From Streptomyces sp. S4.7 (GTDB lineage Bacteria; Actinomycetota; Actinomycetes; Streptomycetales; Streptomycetaceae), in the NCBI RefSeq assembly GCF_010384365.1, contig NZ_CP048397.1, positions 4,836,001-4,900,000 of the forward strand: a stretch of 64,000 nucleotides of DNA. The letters run 5' to 3'. The position numbers and the translations under genes were made by a program. Every line of letters begins with the position of its first letter. Within the stretch, counting starts at the first letter, position 1. Below the pieces are notes generated by a model. That model was not told where the DNA came from and searched no databases. It saw only the letters and a list, made by a program, of their open reading frames with translations. Below, in pieces: positions 48,582 to 57,811 of the stretch.

Positions 48582-50051
48582 TCAGGTCGAGGTCCGCGCC
48601 GCGTCCGGCGGCGGGGCCGGCAGCGTCATCGTGAACACGGTGCGGCCGGGTCGGCTCTCGACGTCCACCGTGCCTCCGTGGGCATGGACCACCGCGTGGA
48701 CGATCGCCAGACCCAGTCCGGTGCTGCCCGTCGTACGCGAGCGGCCGTGGTCGGCGCGTACGAAGCGACCGAAGACCTCGGGCAGCAGGTCCTCGTCGAC
48801 ACCGGGACCATGGTCGGTCACGGTCAGCCGGACGCGGCTGTCGTCGGCGGACAGCCGGACGATCACTTCGGTGCCCGCCGGGGTGTGGGTGCGGGCGTTG
48901 GCGAGGAGATTCCCGATGGCCTGGTGCAGTCGGTGTTCGTCGCCCTGCGCCGTCACCGATTCCTCGGGCAGGTCCAGCAGCCAGCGGTGATCCGGACCGG
49001 CGGCGCGCGCGTCGTCCGTGGCGTCGAGGACCAGCCGGGTCAGGTCGACCCGGGAACGGCCGAGGGCACGCCCCGCGTCGATGCGGGCGAGCAGCAGCAG
49101 GTCGTCCACCAGGCGGCTCATCCGCTCGGACTCGGACTGGATACGGTCCAGCGCGCGGCGTACCTCGGCCGGTACGGGGCTCGTGGTCCGGAGCGCGAGT
49201 TCCGCGTGTCCGCGGATGTTCGCCACGGGTGTGCGCAGTTCGTGGCTGGCGTCCGCGGCGAAATGCCGCAGGCGTTCCTCGCTGGCCTGTCGTCGTTCCA
49301 AGGCGTCGCCGACGTGCCCGAGTATGCGGTTGACGGCGGTGCCGACCTGCCCCACCTCGGTGCGCGGGTCACCGACCGGTACGGGCTGCGGCATGGCGAC
49401 CTCACCGCTGGCCAGGGGCCGCTCGGCCACGCTCACCGCCGTACTGGTCACCCGGCGCAGAGGGCGCAGCGAGACGTGTACCCAGAGCGCTCCCAGAATC
49501 CCGGTGATCACGAGGGCGGCGGTGAACACCGCCGCCTCCACCCCTTCGATCCGGTGCACCGTCTCCTCGACGGCGCGCAGCGGCAGGCCGGTGATGAGGA
49601 CATCCCCGTGGGCTCCGTGGATGGCGGTGAGGCGGTAGGCGCCCAGCTCCGACAGTCTCCGGCTGTAGATGTCCCCGTCGACGGGCAGGCGTTCGAGCAC
49701 CTGTCGGTCGGCGCTGGGCAGACGCACTTCGGCATCCGCCTCGTCCGTGACGACCGCCGCCTCGTCGATCGACCCGTTCAGCAGGCGGGCGCCGAACGTG
49801 CCTGCCGACTGGCCACGGGTGTCGGGCATGTTGCCGGCGTCGGGACGGGCCCCGTGCTCCAGGCTTGCCGCGAACCGCCCTCCGGAGGAGGTGAGTTGCT
49901 GGTCGAGGCGCTGTACGAGGAAGCCTTCGAGCGCGAGGACCGTGGTGATCCCCACCGCCAGGCACGCCATGGCGAGGAGCATCACCATCCCGGTGGTCAG
50001 CTGCCCCCGGAGGGTGCGCGGCAGCGGGATCCGGCGAAGTCCCGGTCTCAT
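48582..50051 (-). CDS. Sensor histidine kinase
   Basis: A 489-residue membrane kinase. Helix 1 MVMLLAMACLAVGITTVLAL, an extracytoplasmic sensor of ~140 residues, helix 2 FTAALVITGILGALWVHVSL, then HAMP. The H box is LRHFAADASHELRTPVANIR, N box IGNLLANARTHTPAGTEV, G1 TVTDHGPGVDEDLLPEVFGR and G2 STGLGLAIVHAVVHAHGG. It shares its start with the regulator stop (TGATG), so expression is coupled. GTG 50057 is an alternative. It pairs with the OmpR-type regulator and lies divergent from the reductase operon, which it may control. Confidence 0.93.
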   Translation of the reverse strand: MRPGLRRIPLPRTLRGQLTTGMVMLLAMACLAVGITTVLALEGFLVQRLDQQLTSSGGRFAASLEHGARPDAGNMPDTRGQSAGTFGARLLNGSIDEAAVVTDEADAEVRLPSADRQVLERLPVDGDIYSRRLSELGAYRLTAIHGAHGDVLITGLPLRAVEETVHRIEGVEAAVFTAALVITGILGALWVHVSLRPLRRVTSTAVSVAERPLASGEVAMPQPVPVGDPRTEVGQVGTAVNRILGHVGDALERRQASEERLRHFAADASHELRTPVANIRGHAELALRTTSPVPAEVRRALDRIQSESERMSRLVDDLLLLARIDAGRALGRSRVDLTRLVLDATDDARAAGPDHRWLLDLPEESVTAQGDEHRLHQAIGNLLANARTHTPAGTEVIVRLSADDSRVRLTVTDHGPGVDEDLLPEVFGRFVRADHGRSRTTGSTGLGLAIVHAVVHAHGGTVDVESRPGRTVFTMTLPAPPPDAARTST

Positions 50052-50788
50052 CAGCACCCCGGCTTCAGGACGTAACCCACGCCGCGCACGGTGTGGATCA
50101 TCGCCGGTCGGCCGGTGTCGATCTTCTTGCGCAGGTAGCTGATGTACAGCTCCACGACGTGCGCGCGGCCACCGAAGTCGTAGGACCAGACCCGGTCGAG
50201 GATCTGTGCCTTCGAGAGCACTCGGCGGGGGTTGCGCATCAGGAACCGCAGGAGTTCGAACTCCGTACGGGACAGCTCCACGAGATCACCCCCACGGGTG
50301 ACCTCCCGCGCCTCCTCGTCCATCACCAGTTCGCCGACGACCAGCCGGTCGTCGCTCGGCTCACGCGCCATTCCGGCCCGGCGCAGCAGGCCGCGCAGCC
50401 GGGCCAGGACCTCCTCCAGGCTGAAGGGCTTCGTCACGTAGTCGTCGCCGCCCGCGGTGATGCCGGCGACGCGGTCCTGGACCGAGTCGCGTGCGGTCAG
50501 GAACAGTACGCACACGTTGTCCAGGTCGCCCCGCAGGCCACGCAGGACGTGCAGGCCGTCCATGTCGGGAAGCATCCAGTCCAGCACGACGGCGTGCGGG
50601 CGGAACACGCGCGCGGTCTCCACCGCGGAAGCGCCGTCGTGCGCGGTCCGCACCTGCCAGCCCTCGCCCGACAGGGCGCCGTCGAGGACCTCCAGGAGAT
50701 CCGGTTCGTCGTCGACGACCAGGACCCGTACGGGGCCGCCGTCGCTGCCCCGCAGTGCCCGGGGTGAGGAACTCTCGTCGTTGTTCAT
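50051..50788 (-). CDS. OmpR-family response regulator
   Basis: A 245-residue regulator. The receiver has VRVLVVDDEPDLLEVLDGAL (acidic pocket), phospho-Asp in HAVVLDWMLPDMDGLHVLRG, CVLFLTARDSVQDRVAGITA and the Lys in DDYVTKPFSLEEVLARL. The winged helix runs EVTRGGDLVELSRTEFELLR, LSKAQILDRVWSYDFGGRAH, VVELYISYLRKKIDTG and IHTVRGVGYVLKPGC. GGAGAAACC precedes the ATG. It is 145 bases from the divergent ferric-reductase start, so a shared control region is likely; I saw no clear direct repeats there beyond GTCTCAGAGAAACCTCAGA (50873-50891). Confidence 0.94.
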   Translation of the reverse strand: MNNDESSSPRALRGSDGGPVRVLVVDDEPDLLEVLDGALSGEGWQVRTAHDGASAVETARVFRPHAVVLDWMLPDMDGLHVLRGLRGDLDNVCVLFLTARDSVQDRVAGITAGGDDYVTKPFSLEEVLARLRGLLRRAGMAREPSDDRLVVGELVMDEEAREVTRGGDLVELSRTEFELLRFLMRNPRRVLSKAQILDRVWSYDFGGRAHVVELYISYLRKKIDTGRPAMIHTVRGVGYVLKPGC

Positions 50789-50932
50789 GGTTTCTCCAGC
50801 ATCCTCCCGAATCGTGCCCGCGGGGCTCTGGGCTCGCTCTGAGTTCCCTCTGAACGCGTCGGCGGTCACCCGTCTCAGAGAAACCTCAGAAGTTGCGCTG
50901 CGACGGTGGTGAGCAACCAGGGAAGGGGACCC

Positions 50933-52291
50933 ATGCGCACGACGACGAAAGCGCGGCACCGGGCAGAGCGTGCTCCACGGCTGCGACGGCCGCGTTCGAT
51001 GATCCCCCTGACCGTCCAGAGCGCGATCTGGCTGGGCGCCGCGGGTGTTCTCGGCCTCTGGTGGAGTGGCACGGCATCCGTCGCCGGGGCCGACGCGTGG
51101 CTGACCGACGCGGGCCGGATCACCGGGCTCCTCGCGGGCTACGCCTGCGCCGTACTGGTCGCGCTGATGGCCAGGGTCCCCCTCCTCGACCACAGCATCG
51201 GCACCGACCGGCTCGCGCGCTGGCACGCCATGGGCGGCCGGTACACGATCTCGCTGATCCTCGCCCACACGCTGCTGAACATCTGGAAACACGCGCTGAC
51301 GTCGGGCGGAGTGATGAGCCGGACGAGCAACCTGGTCCTCCACTACCCGGGCATGCTCAACGCCACCGCCGCCTTCCTGCTGTTCGTCCTCACCGCGGTC
51401 GTCTCGGCACGCGCCGCGCGCCGCCGGATGCGCTACGAGACCTGGCACTACCTGCACTTCGCCACCTACGTGGCCGTCTTCCTGGGCTTCTTGCACCAGC
51501 TCAGCGACGGAGCAGACTTCGTCGGACACCTGCCGGCCCAAGTGGCCTGGTACACGCTGTACCTCACAGCCGCCGCCCTCGTCGGCTGGTACCGCTTCCT
51601 GCTACCCGTACGGCGTGCGCTGCGCCACCGGCTGCGGGTGACGGGCGTACGTCACGAATCCCCCGGCGTCGTCTCGGTCCATCTGACAGGTGAGCACCTG
51701 GAGGAACTGGGTGCGCGGCCGGGACAGTTCTTCCGCTGGCGCTTCCTGGCGGCCGGGCTGTGGTGGACCGCCAATCCGTACTCCCTCTCCGCGCCGCCGC
51801 TCTCCCACCGTCTGCGGATCACCGTGAAGGAGGCGGGGCGGCACAGCGCGGCACTGGCAGGGCTGCGGCCGGGCACCCGCGTGTGGGCCGAGGGGCCCTA
51901 CGGCGCCTTCACGGCGGACCGCACCAGGTCCCGGAAGGTCCTGCTGCTGGCCGGGGGCGTGGGGATCACACCCCTCAGGACCCTTTTCGAGACCCTTCCG
52001 GGCGAGGTGACACTTGTCTACCGGGCCCGTCGCACGGAAGACCTGGCGCTGCGCACCGAGCTCGACGCGATAGCGGCGGCCCGGAGCGCCGTCGTGCACT
52101 ACGTCGCGGGCGAACCCGCCTCCAGCCACTCGCCTCTGACGGCGCGCGCCCTCAGCACCCTGGTGCCGGACCTCTCCGCCCACGAGGTGTACCTGTGCGG
52201 CCCGCCCGGAATGACCGACACCGCGAAGGTCGCTCTGCGCGGCGCCGGGGTGCCCCGCCGCCACATCCACCACGAGTCGTTCGACTTCTGA
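50933..52291 (+). CDS. Ferric reductase-like transmembrane flavohaem oxidoreductase
   Basis: A 452-residue protein. Six-helix haem domain (about 30-240) with paired histidines in RWHAMGGRYTISLILAHTLL and ETWHYLHFATYVAVFLGFLH, which would hold two haems. The FAD domain includes GARPGQFFRWRFLAAGLWWT, NPYSLSAPPLSHRLRITVKE and GTRVWAEGPYGAFTADRT. The NAD(P)H domain has LLLAGGVGITPLRTLFETLP and EVYLCGPPGMTDTA. Electrons from cytosolic NAD(P)H would cross the membrane. First gene of an operon with FMN-binding and ApbE proteins, so the acceptor could be the covalent FMN of the next protein. ATG 50933 follows GGAAGGGGACCC. Confidence 0.9.
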   Translation: MRTTTKARHRAERAPRLRRPRSMIPLTVQSAIWLGAAGVLGLWWSGTASVAGADAWLTDAGRITGLLAGYACAVLVALMARVPLLDHSIGTDRLARWHAMGGRYTISLILAHTLLNIWKHALTSGGVMSRTSNLVLHYPGMLNATAAFLLFVLTAVVSARAARRRMRYETWHYLHFATYVAVFLGFLHQLSDGADFVGHLPAQVAWYTLYLTAAALVGWYRFLLPVRRALRHRLRVTGVRHESPGVVSVHLTGEHLEELGARPGQFFRWRFLAAGLWWTANPYSLSAPPLSHRLRITVKEAGRHSAALAGLRPGTRVWAEGPYGAFTADRTRSRKVLLLAGGVGITPLRTLFETLPGEVTLVYRARRTEDLALRTELDAIAAARSAVVHYVAGEPASSHSPLTARALSTLVPDLSAHEVYLCGPPGMTDTAKVALRGAGVPRRHIHHESFDF

Positions 52292-52302
52292 GGAGGTCCG
52301 CC

Positions 52303-52740
52303 GTGCGCGGAGCCGTGATCGCCACCGCGTCGACCAGCGCCCTGGTCGTGCCGCTGCTCACCCTCGAACCGCACCAGCCGGGCAGCCCGGCGCTCGGGGA
52401 GGCCCCGTCCACAGGGACGTCGCCGGCCCCGCCGGGGACGGCGACACCACCGGGCGGACGGGTCACCGGTACCCACACCGGGGACCCCGTACCAAGCCGG
52501 TACGGCACGGTGCAGGTCGCCGCCACCGTCAAGGCCGGAAAGCTGACCGCGGTCAAGGTGCTCCAGGTGCCGTCCGGAAACGGACGCGACCGGGAGATCG
52601 CCGCCTACGCCGTGCCGCGCCCGACGCAACAGGCACCGAGCAGCCACAGCGCGCGCACCGACTCGGTCTCCGGTGCGAGCCACACCAGTCAGGGGTACCT
52701 CCAGCCCCCGCACAGCGAGCTGGACCAGGCCGGTGTCTGA
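52303..52740 (+). CDS. Secreted FMN-binding domain protein
   Basis: A 145-residue protein: signal-like N-terminus (VRGAVIATASTSALVVPLLT), a Pro/Thr-rich spacer, then the FMN-bind domain VTGTHTGDPVPSRYGTVQVA to SELDQAG. The motif RTDSVSGASHTSQGYL is the D-x2-SGA-[ST]-x-T signature where ApbE attaches FMN to the threonine. It is the expected substrate of the next gene product and electron acceptor of the reductase. GAGGAGGTCCGCC precedes the GTG. Its stop overlaps the apbE start by eight bases. Confidence 0.88.
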   Translation: MRGAVIATASTSALVVPLLTLEPHQPGSPALGEAPSTGTSPAPPGTATPPGGRVTGTHTGDPVPSRYGTVQVAATVKAGKLTAVKVLQVPSGNGRDREIAAYAVPRPTQQAPSSHSARTDSVSGASHTSQGYLQPPHSELDQAGV

Positions 52741-53533
52741 CACCACGCGTGGCCTGCGCCACGTCGAGCACGTCATGGGCACCGTCTTCTCCTTCGACAT
52801 CCGCGACGAACGCGTCCCCGCGATCGAGGCGGCGCTGAGCGAAGCGGTCTCCTGGCTGCACCACGTCGACGAGGTGTTCTCCACCTACCGGCCGGACAGC
52901 ACCGTAAGCCGCCTGGTCCGCCACGAGATCGAGCTCGCCGACTGCTCCGCGGAGGTACGCGAGGTCCTCGCCCTCTGCCGGAGCGCCGTACGGAACACCT
53001 GCGGCTGGTTCAGCCATCTCGCGACCGGCTTCCTCGACCCGTCGGGGCTGGTCAAGGGCTGGGCGGTGGAGGGCGCGTCCCAGATCCTGTACGAGGCGGG
53101 GGCCCGCAACACCTGCCTGAACGGTGGCGGAGACCTGCGGCTGAGGGGAGAGTCCGCACCGGGCGCTCCCTGGCGCATCGGGATCGCCCACCCGCTGCGC
53201 CCAGGAGAGCTGTGCGCGACCGTCGAGGCAGGCGACCTGGCCGTCGCCACGTCCGGGACGGCCGAACGCGGGGCCCACGTCGTCAACCCGCACCTCGGCA
53301 CACCCGCGAACGGCCTGGCGTCGGTCACCGTGACCGGCGCCGGGCTCACGATGACCGACGTCAACGCCACCGCCGCTTTCGCGAGAGGGGAGTCGGCACG
53401 GGACTGGCTGGAATCACTCGACGGCTACGAAGGATTCGCGGTGCTTCCCGACGGGCGGTCGTGGCGCACCGAAGGCTTCCCCGGCGAGTCCTACGATCCC
53501 TCACCACCTACGATCACTGACCCCTTGGAATAG
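52733..53533 (+). CDS. apbE: FAD:protein FMN transferase (ApbE)
   Basis: A 266-residue ApbE. HVMGTVFSFDIRDE (first motif), HHVDEVFSTYRPDSTVSRLV, then FLDPSGLVKGWAVEGASQIL (Lys-Gly substrate loop), NTCLNGGGDLRLRGES (GGD), AVATSGTAERGAHVVNPHLG and TGAGLTMTDVNATAAFARGE (metal T/D; Asp-Val-Asn rather than the common D-A-x-A/S-T). It transfers FMN from FAD onto the threonine of the neighbouring FMN-bind protein. No export signal is seen on this start, so it may act in the cytosol or with help. Overlaps the previous gene by eight bases. Confidence 0.92.
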   Translation: MSDTTRGLRHVEHVMGTVFSFDIRDERVPAIEAALSEAVSWLHHVDEVFSTYRPDSTVSRLVRHEIELADCSAEVREVLALCRSAVRNTCGWFSHLATGFLDPSGLVKGWAVEGASQILYEAGARNTCLNGGGDLRLRGESAPGAPWRIGIAHPLRPGELCATVEAGDLAVATSGTAERGAHVVNPHLGTPANGLASVTVTGAGLTMTDVNATAAFARGESARDWLESLDGYEGFAVLPDGRSWRTEGFPGESYDPSPPTITDPLE

Positions 53534-53538
53534 ATCAT

Positions 53539-54168
53539 CTAGAGCGCGAGCCCGCCCTTGAGCGTGTCCAGCGCGCGGTCGACGAGCACGGCCAGATCGT
53601 CCTTCTGGCCGTGTTCCGCCCAGTGGATCGTCACCTCGCGCAGCGCCGCCAGCACCGAGGCGGTGAAGACGAGAACCTCCAGGTCGCTCTCCTCGCGCCC
53701 CGTACGGTCCGCGACCGCGCGCGACAGCAGGAGCGAGGTCTCCGCCATCGTCTCCGTCATCCTGGCCCGTACGGCGGGGATCCCCACCATCAGCCTGCTG
53801 CGTCTGGCGAACTCCTCGGGCCGGTCGACGAGGATCGTCTCGACGGCGTGCCGCAGCACGGCCCGCACCGACTCCAGCGGCGGCTCGTCGGCCGGGCGGG
53901 CGCGGATCGCCGCCTCCATGAGGGGGGCGAACTCGTCGGTGAGGACGATGTCTTCCTTCGTCGGGAAGTAGCGGAAGACGGTGGACGGCGAGACCTCGGC
54001 CGCCGCCGCGATCTGTTCGACCGTGGTCGCCTCGTAGCCCTGCTCGTCGATGAGCCGGTACGTCGCTTCCCGGATCGCGACCCGGGTCTTGAGCTTCTTG
54101 CCTTCGCGCAGGCCCAGTCTTGGCTGCTGCGCGTCGTCGTCGGGGGAGAGGGGTGCGGAGGCGGCCAT
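53539..54168 (-). CDS. TetR-family regulator
   Basis: A 209-residue TetR protein. The HTH is KKLKTRVAIREATYRLIDEQ, GYEATTVEQIAAAAEVSPST and VFRYFPTKEDIVLTDEF; the C-terminal helical ligand domain follows (MVGIPAVRARMTETMAETSL). It converges with apbE (5 bases between stops) and lies downstream of the hemolysin-III gene on the same strand, 116 bases away. Its target is unknown. ATG 54168 has a weak ribosome site. Confidence 0.92.
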   Translation of the reverse strand: MAASAPLSPDDDAQQPRLGLREGKKLKTRVAIREATYRLIDEQGYEATTVEQIAAAAEVSPSTVFRYFPTKEDIVLTDEFAPLMEAAIRARPADEPPLESVRAVLRHAVETILVDRPEEFARRSRLMVGIPAVRARMTETMAETSLLLSRAVADRTGREESDLEVLVFTASVLAALREVTIHWAEHGQKDDLAVLVDRALDTLKGGLAL

Positions 54169-54283
54169 GCCGCTTATTGTCGGGCATCCACGGGTGCGCT
54201 CATCACGTCCTGACCGCCGCTGTCCGGTGGCGGCGCCGAGTGCGCCGGCCATCGCCGGCAGTGCCACGCTGAGGATCCCGGTG

Positions 54284-54997
54284 TCAGCTGTGCTGGTACG
54301 CCACCAGTGAGATCCCGACGTAGTGCACGACGAACGCGGCGAGCGTCAGGGAGTGGAAGACCTCGTGGAAGCCGAACCAGCGCGGTGACGGGTTGGGCCG
54401 CTTGAGTCCGTAGATCACACCGCCCGCGCTGTAGAGCAGCCCGCCGATGATGATCAGGACGAGGACGGCAATGCCGCCCGTACGCATGAAGTCCGGCAGG
54501 AAGAAGACCGCGGCCCACCCCATCGCGATGTAGCAGGGGGTGTAGAGCCAGCGCGGGGCGCCGACCCAGAAGACCCGGAACGCGATGCCCGCCACCGCCG
54601 CGCCCCAGACCGCCCAGAGCAGCGTCCGGCCGGTGGAGTCCGGCAGCAGCAGCATCGTCAGCGGGGTGTAGGTGCCCGCGATGATCAGGAAGATATTGGC
54701 GTGGTCGAGCCGGCGCAGTACGGCCTCGCCCCGGGGGCCCCAAGTGCCTCGGTGGTACACGCCGCTGACGCCGAAGAGCAGGCAGGCCGTGGCCACGTAG
54801 ATCGCACAGGCGACCCGCGCCTTGGTCGAGTCGGCCATCGCGATCAGCACGATTCCCGCTATCACGACGGCCGGGAACATCCCCATGTGCAACCAGCCGC
54901 GCATCACCGGCTTGACCGGGGTCGGCAGCTGGATCTCGGTCGGCCCCCCTTCGGGTGGTCGGGGGTTCGAAAGCGAGTCGGACGCGGGAGAAGTCAT
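54284..54997 (-). CDS. Hemolysin III family (PAQR-like) membrane protein
   Basis: A 237-residue protein with seven hydrophobic helices. GWLHMGMFPAVVIAGIVLIA, ACLLFGVSGVYHRGTWGPRG (YH), LRRLDHANIFLIIAGTYTPL (the S/D-HxxIfxxIAGTYTP motif) and WFGFHEVFHSLTLAAFVVHY (HExxH-like metal residues). These are the Hly-III/PAQR zinc positions. The family is linked to membrane lipid turnover or ion effects; the exact reaction is unproven. It is divergent from the PEPCK gene. Confidence 0.92.
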   Translation of the reverse strand: MTSPASDSLSNPRPPEGGPTEIQLPTPVKPVMRGWLHMGMFPAVVIAGIVLIAMADSTKARVACAIYVATACLLFGVSGVYHRGTWGPRGEAVLRRLDHANIFLIIAGTYTPLTMLLLPDSTGRTLLWAVWGAAVAGIAFRVFWVGAPRWLYTPCYIAMGWAAVFFLPDFMRTGGIAVLVLIIIGGLLYSAGGVIYGLKRPNPSPRWFGFHEVFHSLTLAAFVVHYVGISLVAYQHS

Positions 54998-55232
54998 GAG
55001 CTCATGCTACCTACGGGACCGTAGGTTCGGGTGGCTCTGTGGCGAGCCGGACACCCCGCGCTCCGGGGGAGGGGGCGGAGTGGCGATGCTCACGTGTGCG
55101 GCCCTCTGGACAGATGGGCGCGAGCGTCGGATGATCAAATGAGTGCGGTCGGCACCGGATGAGCGATAACGAAGCGTCCGGGTCGCAGCCCCCACGGGGC
55201 ATACACCTACAAACCCTCATCAAGGAGTAACC

Positions 55233-57125
55233 GTGGCGCGCGACGCAGGGATTTCCACCGGAGACCCCCTCAATCCCGTGGCTCCCACCGTCCCGGCCGG
55301 TCAGTCCGTCCCGACCGGCCACCAGGAGCTGATCTCCTGGGTCGACGAGATCGTGGCACTGACCCAGCCGGACCGGGTGGTCTGGTGCGACGGCTCGGAG
55401 GCCGAGTACGAGCGCCTGTGCGAAGAGCTCGTGGCAAAGGGCACGTTCACGAAGCTCGACCCCATCAAGCGCCCCAACTCGTACTACGCGGCCTCCGACC
55501 CCACCGACGTGGCGCGCGTCGAGGACCGCACGTTCATCTGCTCCGAGAAGGAGGAGGACGCCGGCCCCACGAACAAGTGGAAGGCCCCGGCGGAGATGCG
55601 CGACATCTTCACCGGCGAGCAGGGCGTCTTCCGCGGCTCGATGCGCGGCCGGACCATGTACGTCGTCCCGTTCTGCATGGGTCCGGTCGGCTCACCGCTC
55701 TCCGCGATCGGTGTCGAGATCACCGACTCCGCGTATGTCGCGGTCTCCATGCGCACCATGACGCGCATGGGGCAGCACGTCCTCGACGAACTCGGCGACG
55801 ACGGCTTCTTCGTCAAGGCCGTACACACGCTCGGCGCGCCTCTTGAGGCCGGGCAGGCCGACGTACCGTGGCCGTGCAACACCACCAAGTACATCTCGCA
55901 CTTCCCCGAGGACCGCGAGATCTGGTCGTACGGCTCCGGCTACGGCGGCAACGCGCTGCTGGGCAAGAAGTGTTACGCGCTGCGCATCGCCTCCGTCATG
56001 GCGCGCGACGAGGGCTGGCTCGCGGAGCACATGCTGATCCTCAAGCTCACGCCGCCGCGCGGCGAGGTCGAAGCCCCCAAGTACATTGCCGCCGCCTTCC
56101 CTTCGGCCTGCGGCAAGACCAACCTCGCGATGCTGGAGCCCACGATCTCCGGCTGGACCGTCGAGACGATCGGCGACGACATCGCGTGGATGCGGTTCGG
56201 CGAGGACGGCAGGCTGTACGCGATCAACCCCGAGGCCGGCTTCTTCGGCGTCGCGCCCGGTACCGGTGAGCACACCAACGCCAATGCCATGAAGACGATG
56301 TGGGGCAACTCCGTCTTCACGAACGTCGCGCTCACCGACGACGGCGACGTGTGGTGGGAGGGCATGACCGAGGAGCCGCCCGCGCACCTCACGGACTGGA
56401 AGGGCAACGACTGGACCCCGGAGTCCGGGACCCCCGCCGCCCACCCCAATGCCCGCTTCACGGTGCCGGCCGGCCAGTGCCCGATCATCGCGCCCGAGTG
56501 GGAGGACCCCAAGGGCGTCCCGATCTCGGCGATCCTCTTCGGCGGGCGCCGCGCCTCCGCCGTACCGCTGGTGACGGAGTCGTTCAACTGGCAGCACGGT
56601 GTCTTCCTCGGCGCGAACGTCGCCTCCGAGAAGACCGCCGCCGCCGAGGGCAAGGTGGGCGAGCTGCGCCGCGACCCGTTCGCGATGCTGCCGTTCTGCG
56701 GCTACAACATGGGTGACTACATGGCCCACTGGGTCAAGGTCGGCGCCACGGCCACGGCCAGGGGTGACGAGTCCAAGCTCCCGAAGATCTACTACGTCAA
56801 CTGGTTCCGCAAGAACGAGGCGGGCAAGTTCGTCTGGCCCGGCTTCGGCGAGAACGGCCGCGTACTGAAGTGGATCGTGGAGCGCCTGGAGGGCAAGGGC
56901 GAGGGCGTCGAGTCCCCGATCGGTATCCTCCCGGCGAAGGGCGCCCTGGACACCAAGGGCCTCGACCTCTCGGACGCGGACCTGGACTTCCTGCTCACGG
57001 TCGACAAGGAGGTCTGGCGCGAGGAGGCGTCCCTGGTCCCGGCCCACCTGAACACCTTCGGCACGCACACGCCGCCGGAACTGTGGGCGGAGTACGAGGC
57101 GCTGGTGACCCGCCTCTCCTCCTGA
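55233..57125 (+). CDS. pckG: Phosphoenolpyruvate carboxykinase (GTP)
   Basis: A 630-residue GTP-type PEPCK. Motifs: SEKEEDAGPTNKWKAPAEMR, RGSMRGRTMYVVPFCMGPVG, LGAPLEAGQADVPWPCNTTK, the P-loop IAAAFPSACGKTNLAMLEPT with the mobile-loop cysteine, IGDDIAWMRFGEDG, GFFGVAPGTGEHTN and FGGRRASAVPLVTESFNWQH. It converts oxaloacetate and GTP to PEP, feeding gluconeogenesis. GTG 55233 has CAAGGAGTAACC upstream. It stands alone with a terminator after it. Confidence 0.96.
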   Translation: MARDAGISTGDPLNPVAPTVPAGQSVPTGHQELISWVDEIVALTQPDRVVWCDGSEAEYERLCEELVAKGTFTKLDPIKRPNSYYAASDPTDVARVEDRTFICSEKEEDAGPTNKWKAPAEMRDIFTGEQGVFRGSMRGRTMYVVPFCMGPVGSPLSAIGVEITDSAYVAVSMRTMTRMGQHVLDELGDDGFFVKAVHTLGAPLEAGQADVPWPCNTTKYISHFPEDREIWSYGSGYGGNALLGKKCYALRIASVMARDEGWLAEHMLILKLTPPRGEVEAPKYIAAAFPSACGKTNLAMLEPTISGWTVETIGDDIAWMRFGEDGRLYAINPEAGFFGVAPGTGEHTNANAMKTMWGNSVFTNVALTDDGDVWWEGMTEEPPAHLTDWKGNDWTPESGTPAAHPNARFTVPAGQCPIIAPEWEDPKGVPISAILFGGRRASAVPLVTESFNWQHGVFLGANVASEKTAAAEGKVGELRRDPFAMLPFCGYNMGDYMAHWVKVGATATARGDESKLPKIYYVNWFRKNEAGKFVWPGFGENGRVLKWIVERLEGKGEGVESPIGILPAKGALDTKGLDLSDADLDFLLTVDKEVWREEASLVPAHLNTFGTHTPPELWAEYEALVTRLSS

Positions 57126-57156
57126 CCGCCACCCCTGAACCACCCTCCGAGAACGG

Positions 57157-57188
57157 CCCCCGGAGCCCATCCCTCACGGCTCCGGGGG
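57157..57188 (+). terminator. Terminator after pckG
   Basis: CCCCCGGAGCC, loop CATCCCTCAC, GGCTCCGGGGG: 11-bp stem followed by TCTCGG, 31 bases after the stop. Confidence 0.85.
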
Positions 57189-57398
57189 TCTCGGCGTGTG
57201 CGGCTTCCGCCGGCTGGGCCCTTTCCGGCGGATCTTCGGGAGCCGGAACGGCTGGCACGGCACCTCGCCGCACTGCCGGACTCGTCCGAGTACGTCCAGT
57301 GCGAGCACGATCCTGCGCCTTGCGATGCACCGCACCACGTGACACCAGCCGCTCCGCGGTGGGCCCGGGCCGATCCCCGAAGGTCCGCCGGACAGGAC
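57189..57398. other. Intergenic region, possible coding remnant
   Basis: About 210 bases between convergent genes. On the plus strand, DLREPERLARHLAALPDSSE and VQCEHDPAPCDAPHHV look protein-like, but no start or stop fits a gene; possibly an eroded fragment. AGGTCCGCCGGACAGGACCT (57381-57400) is a small hairpin. Confidence 0.35.
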
Positions 57399-57809
57399 CT
57401 AGGAGGCGTGCGCCGTGGCGAAGGGCTCCGACCGGTCGGGCTCAAGAGTCCGGAGCGCCGCCGTGTGGGCGTCCATCCGTTCCGCCGCGAGGATCGCCGC
57501 CGCCGTGTCCGCCCGTGACGCGGCGACGACGAGCGCCCGGCCGGCGAGGTCGAGTGCGCGGCGGTGCAGGGCGGCGGCGGGCGGGCCGGGGGTCGCGCCG
57601 GTGGTGCGGAGCGGCGGGGCGCCGCGCAGCCTCGTCACCTGCCGGGCGATCAGCTCCGCCGCTTGGTCGAGGCCCAGGTCGTCGGTGGCGGCCAGCAGCG
57701 CCGCGAGGTGGCCGGCGAGCTGGATGTCCAGCTCCTCCTCGCGGGTGCGGTGCGGGAAGTCGGTGTCGGCCATCGAGTGGACCGACTTGGTGCGGATCGG
57801 CTCGTACAT
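57399..57809 (-). CDS. Conserved hypothetical protein
   Basis: A 136-residue soluble, largely alpha-helical protein: MYEPIRTKSVHSMADTDFPH, TREEELDIQLAGHLAALLAA and an Ala/Arg-rich C-terminal half (AIL AAERMDAHTAALRTLEP). No domain recognised. Its start is immediately preceded by a perfect 13-bp palindrome that includes the ribosome site (57812-57844), so it appears specially regulated. ATG 57809 is eight to nine bases after AGGAG. Confidence 0.75.
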   Translation of the reverse strand: MYEPIRTKSVHSMADTDFPHRTREEELDIQLAGHLAALLAATDDLGLDQAAELIARQVTRLRGAPPLRTTGATPGPPAAALHRRALDLAGRALVVAASRADTAAAILAAERMDAHTAALRTLEPDRSEPFATAHAS

Positions 57810-57811
57810 GG

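Noticed and set aside
52303..52740. Frameshifted or truncated FMN-binding protein
   Set aside because: The domain is short, but the sequence from the GTG to the flavin motif and end is continuous and matches the small single-domain form.
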